From Clostridia bacterium (GTDB taxonomy: Bacteria; Bacillota; Clostridia; Oscillospirales; CAG-382): a stretch of DNA of 46,503 nucleotides. This document shows positions 18,455-26,701 of this stretch, piece by piece (the first letter of the stretch is position 1; every line of letters begins with the position of its first letter). Position numbers and translations under genes: made by a program. The DNA lies in the NCBI GenBank assembly GCA_017563195.1, contig JAFXDO010000001.1:1-46503 (forward strand), in the 5' to 3' direction. The notes beneath the pieces were generated by a model, which did not search any database, had not been told where the DNA came from, and was given only the letters and a program-made list of their open reading frames with translations.

Positions 18455-19033
18455 ATGAATCTGAAAACAAAAATGATCGCACTTATCTGCTCCTGCTTTT
18501 TGCTGCTGTCTGCAGTTGATGCACTTGTTCCGCGAAGCGAAGCAAGGATTTTCGATAACGTGATAAGATTGCACATTCTTGCAGAGGACAACAGTGCCGA
18601 GGCGCAGAGCATCAAGCTTTGTGTGCGCGACGCCATCGTCGAGGAATGCGGCGACCTTTTCAGCGATTCGGGCGACGTTATCGCCGCAAGTGAAGAGCTT
18701 GAAGCGAACATTGCGCGAATGGAAGGCATTGCAAACCGCGTGCTTTCGGAAATGGGCGCTCCCTACACCGCAAGCGCGGAGTGGGGGCTTGAAAGCTATC
18801 CCACGCGCGTATACGGCGATATTTCGCTCCCCGCAGGGGAGTATCGCTCTTTGAGAATCAAGCTCGGCAATGCAGAGGGCGAGAACTGGTGGTGCATTCT
18901 GTTTCCGCCGCTATGCACCAAGGCAGCATCGGGCGATATTGCCGATGCGTCGATAAATAAAAGAGATACGGCGGTATTTAAAAGAGGGAAATATATCTTC
19001 CGTTTCAAATTACTTGAACTGTTTGGTGACTGA
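18455..19033 (+). CDS. spoIIR: Stage II sporulation protein R
   Basis: SpoIIR is the secreted forespore signal that triggers SpoIIGA to process pro-sigma-E in the mother cell. The 192-residue protein has an N-terminal hydrophobic export segment (about residues 7-24) followed by the family core: NVIRLHILAEDNSAEAQSIK, then the LCVRDAIVEE segment, and later ENWWCILFPPLC with the conserved WW and Cys. The ribosome site AAGGAGA is strong but buried in a perfect hairpin. In Bacillus the gene has a forespore sigma-F promoter; I could not see a convincing one here. Its presence indicates an endospore-forming lineage. Confidence 0.93.
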   Translation: MNLKTKMIALICSCFLLLSAVDALVPRSEARIFDNVIRLHILAEDNSAEAQSIKLCVRDAIVEECGDLFSDSGDVIAASEELEANIARMEGIANRVLSEMGAPYTASAEWGLESYPTRVYGDISLPAGEYRSLRIKLGNAEGENWWCILFPPLCTKAASGDIADASINKRDTAVFKRGKYIFRFKLLELFGD

Positions 19034-19035
19034 TT

Positions 19036-22000
19036 ATGCTACACCGTGTTATCGGCGTTTCCGGAAGCGGAAAAACAGAATATATGCTCGGTATGCTGAG
19101 CGAGGCGATAAGTAAGGGGAAAAGCTGCCTTTTTATCGTACCCGAGCAGCAGTCGGTGCATTATGAAAAAATGCTGTGCGAGCGATTCGGCGACGGTATA
19201 AACCTGTGCTGTGAGGTGCTCAACTTCGAGCGCCTGCCCAACCGCATCGCGCGTGAATACGGCAATCTTGCCGTTGATTATATCGATAAAGGGGGCGCTT
19301 GCGCCCTTTTGTCGCTTGTTGCCGAGTCGCTAAAGGGTGAGCTTGTCGAGTACGGTGCCGTTGCTTCGGAGCCCGATTTTGCAAGCTCGCTTTTTTCGCT
19401 CATATCGCGAATGAAGATGGCGCTCATAACCCCCGAAATGCTGTCGGACGCGCTTGACTCGGATTTGCTCAGCGAGGAAGCGCGGATACTGTCGAAGCTG
19501 CACGATCTTTCGCTGATCTACAAGGAATACGAAAGCAGGCTATGCGATGAGCTTCACGACCCGCGCGAGGCTCTGACCATACTTTCGCAGGAGCTTGAAG
19601 GTAAGCGTTTTTTTGAAAGAACGCAGGTGTTCATTGATGGATACTACACCTTTACCGAGCAGGAATACGAAATTATCAAGCATATAATCGCGCAATCAGA
19701 GGAGACCTACGTGTCCTTTACGTTCGGCGGCGACAGAAGCTTTTTCGACGAAAACGCCTCCGCCGCAAAGCGAGTTCTTGAGCTTGCAAAGGGCAAAAGC
19801 GACGATTACTATACGAATTCATACAGAAGAAGCGACAAGGCGTCGCTTAAGCTTATCGAGCGTAATCTGTGGAGCAACGACGCCGAATCTATGACGGGAG
19901 ACGACGGGGCGGTAAGGCTGATATCCGCAAAGAACAGATTTGACGAGATCGAAGCCGCCGCGAGCGTTATTACGGAGCATGTCCGTGCAGGCGGCAGATA
20001 TCGCGATATAACGCTTCTTACAGGCAACACCAACGCGTATAAGCCTATTATCGATTCTGTTTTTGCGCGAGCGGGCATACCCGTCTACACCTCCGATAAG
20101 GAGTCGCTCGTATCCAAGCCGCTGTTTTCGTTTATGCTGGCGAGCCTTTCGGTTGTTATCGAGGATTTTTCGCTTCGCAGCGTAAAGCGATACGTTAAGA
20201 GCGGATATACCGATCTCGATATCGCGCAGAGCGACGTTCTGCTGAGCTATGCACAGTCCTGGAAGCTTCGCGGAAGGGCTTGGTACGGTGACGAGGATTG
20301 GACACTCGATCCCGAGGGCTACCGTGAGGGCGACCTTACTCCGCGCGGCGCTGAAATACTTAAGAAGGCAAACGAGGCACGCGAGCTTGTCGTTCCGCCT
20401 CTTGCCGCATTGCGCGAGACGTTGAAGCAGGACGGACTCACGGTGTCAAAGGCTGTTCGCGCGCTTTATTCACATATGATCTCTATGGAGGCAGACGAAA
20501 AGCTTCGCAAAAATGCCGAGGCTCTGCTTAAGCTCGGACGCCGCGAGGACAGTGAGCGTGAGATACAGCTATGGAAGATACTTATCAATATTTTCGATCA
20601 GTTGGATATGATCTGCGGCGATATGGCGGTCACTCCCAAGCGTATGCAATCGCTTATAAGGCTGATGTGCGACTGCTACTCTCTCGGCGCTATACCCGCG
20701 TCGGTCGATGCCGTGACCTTTGGCGATGCTTCGCTTATTCGTGCAGGCGGCAGTAAGGTCGTTATCGTTGCCGGCGTTTGCGACGGCGAGTTCCCCGCGG
20801 TTACCCAAAACAGCGGATTCTTCGACCGCGAGGAGGCGTCTATTCTTGAGGGAGCTGGGCTTTCGCTTTCCGATACGATGGAAAAGCAGCTCAATACCAA
20901 TCGATTTTTCGTGTATGCCGCGTTTTCTGCACCTACCGATACTTTGGTGCTGCTCAGCTCGAAAAGCGAGCTTGCGGGCGGCGAGCTTCGTCCGTCATCT
21001 GCCTGGCTTTCTGTAAAAAAGATGCTTCCCGACGTTAAAGAGGAGCAGTTTGAGCTTCAAAACAGCTTCTATTCGCGCGAGAGTGTTATTTCGGCGTTCC
21101 CGATGATGAACGAGGGCGACGTTCGCGACAGGATCGAAGCAGAGCTTATAAGGAGCGGCGAGACCTATTTTGAGTCGCGTCCCGAGGTAAGCGACAAGGA
21201 ATCGCGCATCAGCTTTGACGAATCGACTCTGAATCTGTCGCCGTCGAAGTTTGAACGATACGCGCTTTGTCCCTTTTCCTTCTTCGGAAGCTATCTTCTG
21301 AATCTTCAGGAAAAGAAGATAAACGAATTTTCTATGCCCGAAATAGGCAACTTCGTGCATAAGATATTGGAGCTGTTTATGCGCGAGTGCGTGTCAAGCG
21401 GACGCTTTGTTGCTCCGACCGACGACGAAAGAAGTGCGCTTATTGCAAGGCTTTCAAAGGAATATTTCCTCGACGTTATCGGCGTCGGCGCGTCCGAGGA
21501 CAAGCGCTTTTTGCACACTTATGAAAATATGGTCAAGACGATCGATTTCGTAGCCGAAAGCCTCACGCGCGAGTTTTCGGAAAGTGATTTTGTGCCTACC
21601 GGCTTCGAGTTCAAGATTGGACTCAAGGGCGAGGACGTTCCCGCGATTTCATACGACGTGGATGGCAAAACGGTCACACTTCGAGGCTCTATCGACAGGG
21701 TAGACACCTATACTTTAAACGGTGTAAATTACGTTCGCGTTATCGATTATAAGACCTACAGCAAGTCGTTTTCCGCCGATTTGGTGGAATACGGGCTCGA
21801 CAGCCAGATGCTTCATTATCTGTTCGCGTACTGCGACCGTACGGGCGCCAAGCCTGCGGGTGTGCTGTACTATACGGTAACGCTTCCAAACGTGCAGATC
21901 AACGGCAGGGAGGACGAGGACAAGCTTTATCACGAGCTTGAGAAAACGCTCAAGCGAAGCGGGATCCTGCTGGACGACCCCGACGTCGTTTACGCCATGA

Positions 22001-22299
22001 GCCACGATTTCAAATTCGTGCCGGTAAGCCGAAAGAAGGACGGTACTCTTTATTCCCGCGGAAGCACCAAGCGGCTTTATACCGAAGCTGAGCTTGACGA
22101 GCTTAAAAGGCAGCTTAACGACAATATGACCTCGCTTTCCAAGCAGGTATTTTGCGGAAATATGGATATAGCCCCGCTCGAGCTTGAAAACGGTAAGGCG
22201 GAGCCCTGCAAGTATTGCGCGTTCGGCGATATTTGCCGAGCCGGAAAGGAGGCGAACGACGATGACGACGTTGACACAGACGATTCAAATGAAGCCTGA
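19036..22299 (+). CDS. addB: ATP-dependent helicase/nuclease subunit B
   Basis: AddB pairs with AddA to resect double-strand breaks and recognise Chi-like sites. The 1087-residue protein starts two bases after spoIIR. The N-terminal Walker A is GVSGSGKTEYM. The C-terminal RecB-type nuclease has the VIDYKTYSKSF segment. The iron-sulphur cluster cysteines appear as ALCPFSFFGSY before the nuclease and CKYCAFGDIC near the end. These are standard AddB features and the length is close to the Bacillus protein. It overlaps addA by 38 bases. Confidence 0.95.
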   Translation: MLHRVIGVSGSGKTEYMLGMLSEAISKGKSCLFIVPEQQSVHYEKMLCERFGDGINLCCEVLNFERLPNRIAREYGNLAVDYIDKGGACALLSLVAESLKGELVEYGAVASEPDFASSLFSLISRMKMALITPEMLSDALDSDLLSEEARILSKLHDLSLIYKEYESRLCDELHDPREALTILSQELEGKRFFERTQVFIDGYYTFTEQEYEIIKHIIAQSEETYVSFTFGGDRSFFDENASAAKRVLELAKGKSDDYYTNSYRRSDKASLKLIERNLWSNDAESMTGDDGAVRLISAKNRFDEIEAAASVITEHVRAGGRYRDITLLTGNTNAYKPIIDSVFARAGIPVYTSDKESLVSKPLFSFMLASLSVVIEDFSLRSVKRYVKSGYTDLDIAQSDVLLSYAQSWKLRGRAWYGDEDWTLDPEGYREGDLTPRGAEILKKANEARELVVPPLAALRETLKQDGLTVSKAVRALYSHMISMEADEKLRKNAEALLKLGRREDSEREIQLWKILINIFDQLDMICGDMAVTPKRMQSLIRLMCDCYSLGAIPASVDAVTFGDASLIRAGGSKVVIVAGVCDGEFPAVTQNSGFFDREEASILEGAGLSLSDTMEKQLNTNRFFVYAAFSAPTDTLVLLSSKSELAGGELRPSSAWLSVKKMLPDVKEEQFELQNSFYSRESVISAFPMMNEGDVRDRIEAELIRSGETYFESRPEVSDKESRISFDESTLNLSPSKFERYALCPFSFFGSYLLNLQEKKINEFSMPEIGNFVHKILELFMRECVSSGRFVAPTDDERSALIARLSKEYFLDVIGVGASEDKRFLHTYENMVKTIDFVAESLTREFSESDFVPTGFEFKIGLKGEDVPAISYDVDGKTVTLRGSIDRVDTYTLNGVNYVRVIDYKTYSKSFSADLVEYGLDSQMLHYLFAYCDRTGAKPAGVLYYTVTLPNVQINGREDEDKLYHELEKTLKRSGILLDDPDVVYAMSHDFKFVPVSRKKDGTLYSRGSTKRLYTEAELDELKRQLNDNMTSLSKQVFCGNMDIAPLELENGKAEPCKYCAFGDICRAGKEANDDDDVDTDDSNEA

Positions 22300-25200
22300 A
22301 TTTACCGATAACCAACGCCTCGCGATAGAAACGCGTGGTAAGGACATCCTTGTAAGCGCAGGCGCGGGAAGCGGTAAGACGACTGTTCTGACAAAGCGCC
22401 TTATCGAAAGGATCAAGGAAGGCGACTCTGTTACCGACTTTCTTGTCGTAACCTTTATGAAGGCGGCTGCGTCTGATATCAAGCGCAAGCTTTACGATGC
22501 GCTTCTTGAGGAAACCGCTCTGTCACCCGATAACAAGCATATATACCGTCAGTCCTTGCTCGTTTCCGAGGCGAATATCTGCACCATTTCCTCATACTGC
22601 CTTTCGCTTGTGAAGGAAAATTTTGCAATTCTCGGTATTTCGCCGAAGGTTCGCGTAATTGACGAAACCGAGTCGGATATGATGCTGAGACGCGTCGCAG
22701 AGGAGCTTGTCGCAAAGGGCTACGACGACGGGGATGAGGCATTTATGCTCATCTCGGATAACTTCACCGGCGATAAGAACGACACTCCGCTTGTCGATTC
22801 GATGATAAAGCTTTACAACACCCTGCGTGTTACGCTCGACAGAAGCGAAATGCTTGAAAACTGCGTGCGCGAGCTTGAAAAAGAGGCGGAGATTATCCGT
22901 ACACAAGGCTTTTTTGCATCGAAGACCGGCAAGGAGATAAAAGCGCGGCTGACCCGCTTTTACGATGAATTTATTGCAAATGCAACCGATATATACGATT
23001 TTGCGGCGTCTGTCGCGACAGACGATTGCTATCTTGCGCCGCTTGAAAGGCTTATTGATGCCTTCACTTCTGTTCGCGACTCGCTTGACACGAATTATGT
23101 AAACTATTGTGACGTGGCTTCGACTGCGTTTGCAAAAATAACGCTTTCATCAAAGGGCTGTGAAAAGGAAGACCGTGAAGCAGTAAAGGCGATGAAGGAA
23201 AAGCTGATGGATGCGCATTCGAAGGTCAAAAAGCGCTATATCCGCGGCAATGACGAGTATAACGCGGCAAGCTTCGAGTCTTGCGCAAGAATCGTTTCTG
23301 CAATCAACGATTTCATAACGAGGCTTGACGGAGGATACGAGTCGGTCAAGAGGGAAAGCAACGTTCTTGACTATACCGATTTCGAGCAAAAGGCGTTGCA
23401 ATTGCTTGAAACCGTCGATGCAAGCGGGAATCGTGTGCCGACCGAGCTTTGCCTTAAAAAGCAGAAGCTTTTCAAGGAGATACTTATAGACGAGTATCAG
23501 GACGTCAACCCGATGCAGGACAGGCTTTTTACGCTTCTCGCGGGGAAAAGCCATAGATTCATGGTCGGCGACGTCAAGCAGAGCATATATCGCTTCCGTA
23601 ATGCCTATCCCGATATTTTCTTGGGGTATAAAGAAAGCTTCGGTCCCGACGCGCGTGACGAAAGCGCAAGAGATGCAAGGATCTTTCTTCGTGAAAACTT
23701 CCGTTGCGGTGAGGCTGTCATAAATTATGCAAACTACTTGTTCGATATTGCCACCGAAAGCACCGAATACCGCCGAGAATACGAGGGCGAATGGCTCATA
23801 AAGGCGACCAAGCGCGAGGATCTTAAAAATCCCGTCGTCATTGCGGTTGCCGATAAGGAATCGGGTAAATCTAAGGAGGCTCGTGCCTCCGAGGCAGATT
23901 ACATCGCACGCGAGATAATCCGTCTTGTCAGCGAGGAGAAGTCTGACGACGGAAGCGCCCTTAATTATAAGGATATCTGCGTTATGCTCGGCGCGATGAA
24001 GGGGTATTCGATAGAATACGAAAAGGCATTCGCGAAATACGGTATCCCGTATAAGACCGAGGCTGCCGAGAATTTTCTCGAGAATCCCGATATAAGGCTT
24101 GCGGTTTCGGCGTTGAAGGCGGTCGACGACCCGACCGACGATATTTCGCTTTGCGCGCTGATGCGAAGCCCGATATGCAACTTCACGTCGGACGAGCTTT
24201 ACCGTATCCGCAGATGCGTAGGCGGCTGTCCGCTTTGGAGCGCTGTCGAGACTGCGGCGTCGCTGCCGGGGGCGCTTGCCGAAAAGTGCGCGTCGTTCAT
24301 TGCACGGATCGACGAATGGCGGCGAGAAAGCATCAATTCCGCCTGCGGCGATTTTGTAAAGAGCTTTTTCGTGTCCTCGGGGCTGTTGAGAATATCCGAG
24401 ACGACACAAAACCGTGACAGTATGCTTTTGCTTTACGATTACGCAAACAGGTATACCTCTGCCGAAAATCACGGGCTTTCGGGCTTCCTCGACTATATGG
24501 CAGAGCTTTCGTACGGAGACCGACAGATCTCGGATGCCGCCAAGAGCGGCGAAAACGACGCTGTATCGTTCATAACTGTCCATAAGTCAAAGGGGCTTGA
24601 ATATAAGGTTTGCTTCCTTGCAGGCACGGATAAGCAGTTCAGAGGGCTCAAGTCATCGAACGAGATCACTCTGCTTCGCGGCGAGGGTATTTTCTTCCGC
24701 CTGCGCGACAGAGTACGGTTCACGACGTTCGACCCGCTGTGCAACGTCAACGCCGCGGATAAAGAAAGAGAATCCGCTGTAGGCGAGGAACTGAGAAAGC
24801 TTTACGTTGCGCTTACGCGTGCAAAGGAACGGCTTTATATCACCGGCTCTGCCGAAATAGGCTGGAGAGACAGACGATATATAAACACCGCGGCAAAGAG
24901 CTGGCTCGATATGGTGCTTTGCTCTGTGATCGGAAGGGAAGAGCGCGACTTTTACGTTCTTTGCTCTATAGACGAGTCGTCGGGCGGCGGTTATTTACAG
25001 CGTGCGGAAAAGGTAAGACGTATCGAGCCTACCGAGGAAATGCTTGAAACGCTCAGGTTCAGATATGAATACGAGTCTTCTGTAGGCACAGCCGCGAAGA
25101 TATCGGTTTCCGAGCTTCGCGAGGGTCTGCTCGAGGATGACGAGTATAACCGCACGGTGCTTTCCGTGCCCGAATCGCGAATAGCCATCAAGCCGAGATT

Positions 25201-25702
25201 CGTCGAAGGAGGCAACGTCGGCTTTGATGCCATCGGTACTGCAAACCATTTGTATATGCAGTTTTGCAATATGGATAATGTCGATAAGCAGGGCGTCGAA
25301 TATGAGGCAGACCGACTGCTTGCCATAAAAATGATATCGTCCGAGCAACGCTCGATGCTCGATATCCCTGCGCTTGCACGATTTTTCGAAAGCAACCTTT
25401 ATAAACGCATCCGCGAGTCGAAGCGGGTCTACCGCGAAAAACGCTTTTCGGTAAGCGACAGGATCGGAGGTAACGAGGACGTTTTGGTTCAGGGCGTAAT
25501 CGACTGCTTCTTTGAAAATCCCGACGGAAGCTTTACCGTGGTCGATTACAAGACCGACAGGGTAAAAACCGACGAAGAGCTTGTTAAGCGTCATTCTGTC
25601 CAGCTTAATTACTACAAGCGCGCCGTCGAGCGTATGACGGGAAGCAGGGTCAGCGAGCTGCTGCTTTACTCCTTTGCGCTTAACAGGGAGATAAAGGCAT
25701 GA
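22262..25702 (+). CDS. addA: ATP-dependent helicase/nuclease subunit A
   Basis: AddA is the UvrD-like helicase and nuclease subunit of AddAB. ATG 22262 is chosen because AAAGGAGG lies at 22245-22252 with ideal spacing; it gives 1146 residues. An open frame reaching TTG 22184 is within addB and adds no family sequence. Motifs in order: Walker A SAGAGSGKTTVL, DEYQDVNPMQ (motif II), GDVKQSIYRFR (III), VHKSKGLEYKV (V), LYVALTRAKERLY (VI) and the C-terminal nuclease VVDYKTDRV. The last four bases overlap the start of a small HIRAN-like gene. Confidence 0.95.
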   Translation: MTTLTQTIQMKPEFTDNQRLAIETRGKDILVSAGAGSGKTTVLTKRLIERIKEGDSVTDFLVVTFMKAAASDIKRKLYDALLEETALSPDNKHIYRQSLLVSEANICTISSYCLSLVKENFAILGISPKVRVIDETESDMMLRRVAEELVAKGYDDGDEAFMLISDNFTGDKNDTPLVDSMIKLYNTLRVTLDRSEMLENCVRELEKEAEIIRTQGFFASKTGKEIKARLTRFYDEFIANATDIYDFAASVATDDCYLAPLERLIDAFTSVRDSLDTNYVNYCDVASTAFAKITLSSKGCEKEDREAVKAMKEKLMDAHSKVKKRYIRGNDEYNAASFESCARIVSAINDFITRLDGGYESVKRESNVLDYTDFEQKALQLLETVDASGNRVPTELCLKKQKLFKEILIDEYQDVNPMQDRLFTLLAGKSHRFMVGDVKQSIYRFRNAYPDIFLGYKESFGPDARDESARDARIFLRENFRCGEAVINYANYLFDIATESTEYRREYEGEWLIKATKREDLKNPVVIAVADKESGKSKEARASEADYIAREIIRLVSEEKSDDGSALNYKDICVMLGAMKGYSIEYEKAFAKYGIPYKTEAAENFLENPDIRLAVSALKAVDDPTDDISLCALMRSPICNFTSDELYRIRRCVGGCPLWSAVETAASLPGALAEKCASFIARIDEWRRESINSACGDFVKSFFVSSGLLRISETTQNRDSMLLLYDYANRYTSAENHGLSGFLDYMAELSYGDRQISDAAKSGENDAVSFITVHKSKGLEYKVCFLAGTDKQFRGLKSSNEITLLRGEGIFFRLRDRVRFTTFDPLCNVNAADKERESAVGEELRKLYVALTRAKERLYITGSAEIGWRDRRYINTAAKSWLDMVLCSVIGREERDFYVLCSIDESSGGGYLQRAEKVRRIEPTEEMLETLRFRYEYESSVGTAAKISVSELREGLLEDDEYNRTVLSVPESRIAIKPRFVEGGNVGFDAIGTANHLYMQFCNMDNVDKQGVEYEADRLLAIKMISSEQRSMLDIPALARFFESNLYKRIRESKRVYREKRFSVSDRIGGNEDVLVQGVIDCFFENPDGSFTVVDYKTDRVKTDEELVKRHSVQLNYYKRAVERMTGSRVSELLLYSFALNREIKA

Positions 25703-26100
25703 GGCGTCATCGGCTGTATCCCGTAAACGTCAAGCTCGTGCGCGAGAGAAAGCACCAGCTTGTCGAGGTTTTCGATAAGGTCAGACCGCATCGCGGCATT
25801 TTCGTGGGAGTGTGTCTGCTTAACGGCTGTTTTACCTGGGAGTCTGTAGGCGAGACCTACGATTCGCTTGAATACGGCGAAAGGCTTACGCTGATGCGCA
25901 ATGAAAAGCTTCCCAAGACGGCGCCGCTTACTGTATGTAAGGAAGACGGAAGGTTTATCGGCGAGCTTCCGTCCGCCGATTCGCTGCTTCCGAATATGCT
26001 GTCGGAGCAGGGCGTTGAGGTGTATTGCTACGTTGAAGCAAAGGACTTCAACGGCGGTATGCCCGAGGTCGCGGTTTCGATTTATTGCGACGATTATTAA
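25699..26100 (+). CDS. Small HIRAN-like domain protein coupled to addA
   Basis: This 133-residue cytosolic protein overlaps addA by ATGA. Its pattern resembles the HIRAN domain: an entry strand RGIFVGVCLLNG, then YGERLTLMRNE matching the family GdxLxLvREP strand, LTVCKEDGRFIGELPS matching AVxVxxxxGxxIGYLP, a helix over about residues 95-105, and a final strand VAVSIY. HIRAN domains bind single-stranded 3' DNA ends in HLTF-type proteins and occur near helicases and nucleases in bacteria. Here it would be the last gene of the addBA operon. The family assignment is by pattern only; no catalytic residues are expected. An ideal terminator follows. Confidence 0.55.
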   Translation: MRRHRLYPVNVKLVRERKHQLVEVFDKVRPHRGIFVGVCLLNGCFTWESVGETYDSLEYGERLTLMRNEKLPKTAPLTVCKEDGRFIGELPSADSLLPNMLSEQGVEVYCYVEAKDFNGGMPEVAVSIYCDDY

Positions 26101-26106
26101 AAAAAG

Positions 26107-26146
26107 AAATGTCAACCTCGATCGATGCAGAGGTTGACATTTTTGC
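26107..26146 (+). terminator. Intrinsic terminator after the addBA operon
   Basis: Perfect 13-bp arms at 26107-26119 and 26130-26142 with a 10-base loop end in a T-run (26140-26143), seven bases after the stop of the last gene. The same repeat carries a BirA-box sequence and the bioY -35 element. Confidence 0.75.
26110..26139 (+). promoter_or_regulatory. Probable BirA operator controlling bioY
   Basis: The half-sites TGTCAACC (26110-26117) and GGTTGACA (26132-26139) are separated by 14 bases. This fits the known Firmicutes BirA-box pattern of TGTnAACC and GGTTnACA halves spaced by about 14-16 bases. The right half overlaps the -35 box of the bioY promoter, so bound BirA-biotinyl-AMP would block RNA polymerase. 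A birA gene lies immediately downstream on the other strand. Confidence 0.75.
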
Positions 26147-26162
26147 TTGTGTGTGATATATT
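26134..26162 (+). promoter_or_regulatory. Sigma-A promoter of bioY
   Basis: A consensus TTGACA (26134-26139) and TATATT (26157-26162) are separated by 17 bases, with a TG one base before the -10 box. Predicted start near 26169. The -35 lies in the right half of the inverted repeat. Confidence 0.85.
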
Positions 26163-26185
26163 TTTTAAGAAACGAGGTGAGCAAG

Positions 26186-26701
26186 GTGAACAGAAAAACA
26201 AACAAAATGACGTTGTACGCATTCGGCGCGGTGCTTATGACCGTCTGCGCCTGGATAACTCTGCCGTTTGTGATACCGTTCACGATGCAGACCTTTGCTT
26301 TGTATTTTCTGTTATATTACCTCGGGGCAAGGGGGGCGCTTGTTTCCGTAGTGCTTTATATTTGCCTTGGGCTTGTAGGATTGCCGGTCTTTTCCGGCTT
26401 CACACACGGCGTTCAGCTTGCGGGACCGACGGGAGGCTTCGTGTTCGGATTTCTTTTGGCGATTCTTGTATATTGGCTTTTGGAATCGCTTATTCCCGAA
26501 TTTAAGCTCAAGCGATATCTCTGCAGCGTTTTGTCGCTTATTTGCTGCTATGTCTTGGGCGCCGTTTGGGTGTGCGCATGGGCACAGGAGGGCTTCCTCG
26601 CGATTGTGGCAGCATATATTTTGCCCTACGTTATTCCCGATCTGCTCAAGATATATCTTGCCGATATCATTTCAAAGAGAATGAAAAAAATTAAAGCTTG
26701 A
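26186..26701 (+). CDS. bioY: Biotin transporter BioY (ECF S component)
   Basis: BioY is the substrate-binding membrane protein of the biotin ECF transporter. The family core GLVGLPVFSGFTHGV followed by GPTGGFVFGF is clear, with about six membrane helices. GTG 26186 is chosen because GAGGTG lies about 7 bases upstream and the start fits the promoter; it gives 171 residues. A frame open back to 26147 starts inside the promoter and is rejected. The 3' end overlaps the convergent birA by 11 bases. No EcfA/T genes are nearby, so it probably uses a shared energising module or works alone. Confidence 0.92.
   Translation: MNRKTNKMTLYAFGAVLMTVCAWITLPFVIPFTMQTFALYFLLYYLGARGALVSVVLYICLGLVGLPVFSGFTHGVQLAGPTGGFVFGFLLAILVYWLLESLIPEFKLKRYLCSVLSLICCYVLGAVWVCAWAQEGFLAIVAAYILPYVIPDLLKIYLADIISKRMKKIKA

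Noticed and set aside
23150..24583. Long antisense open frame (477 codons) opposite addA
   Set aside because: The same codon-bias effect inside a well-conserved helicase gene; it has no ribosome site or recognisable domain.
19036..26100. Anti-phage defence island built on AddAB
   Set aside because: AddAB is housekeeping recombination machinery in Firmicutes, and the neighbours are conserved growth genes; only the HIRAN-like partner merits follow-up.
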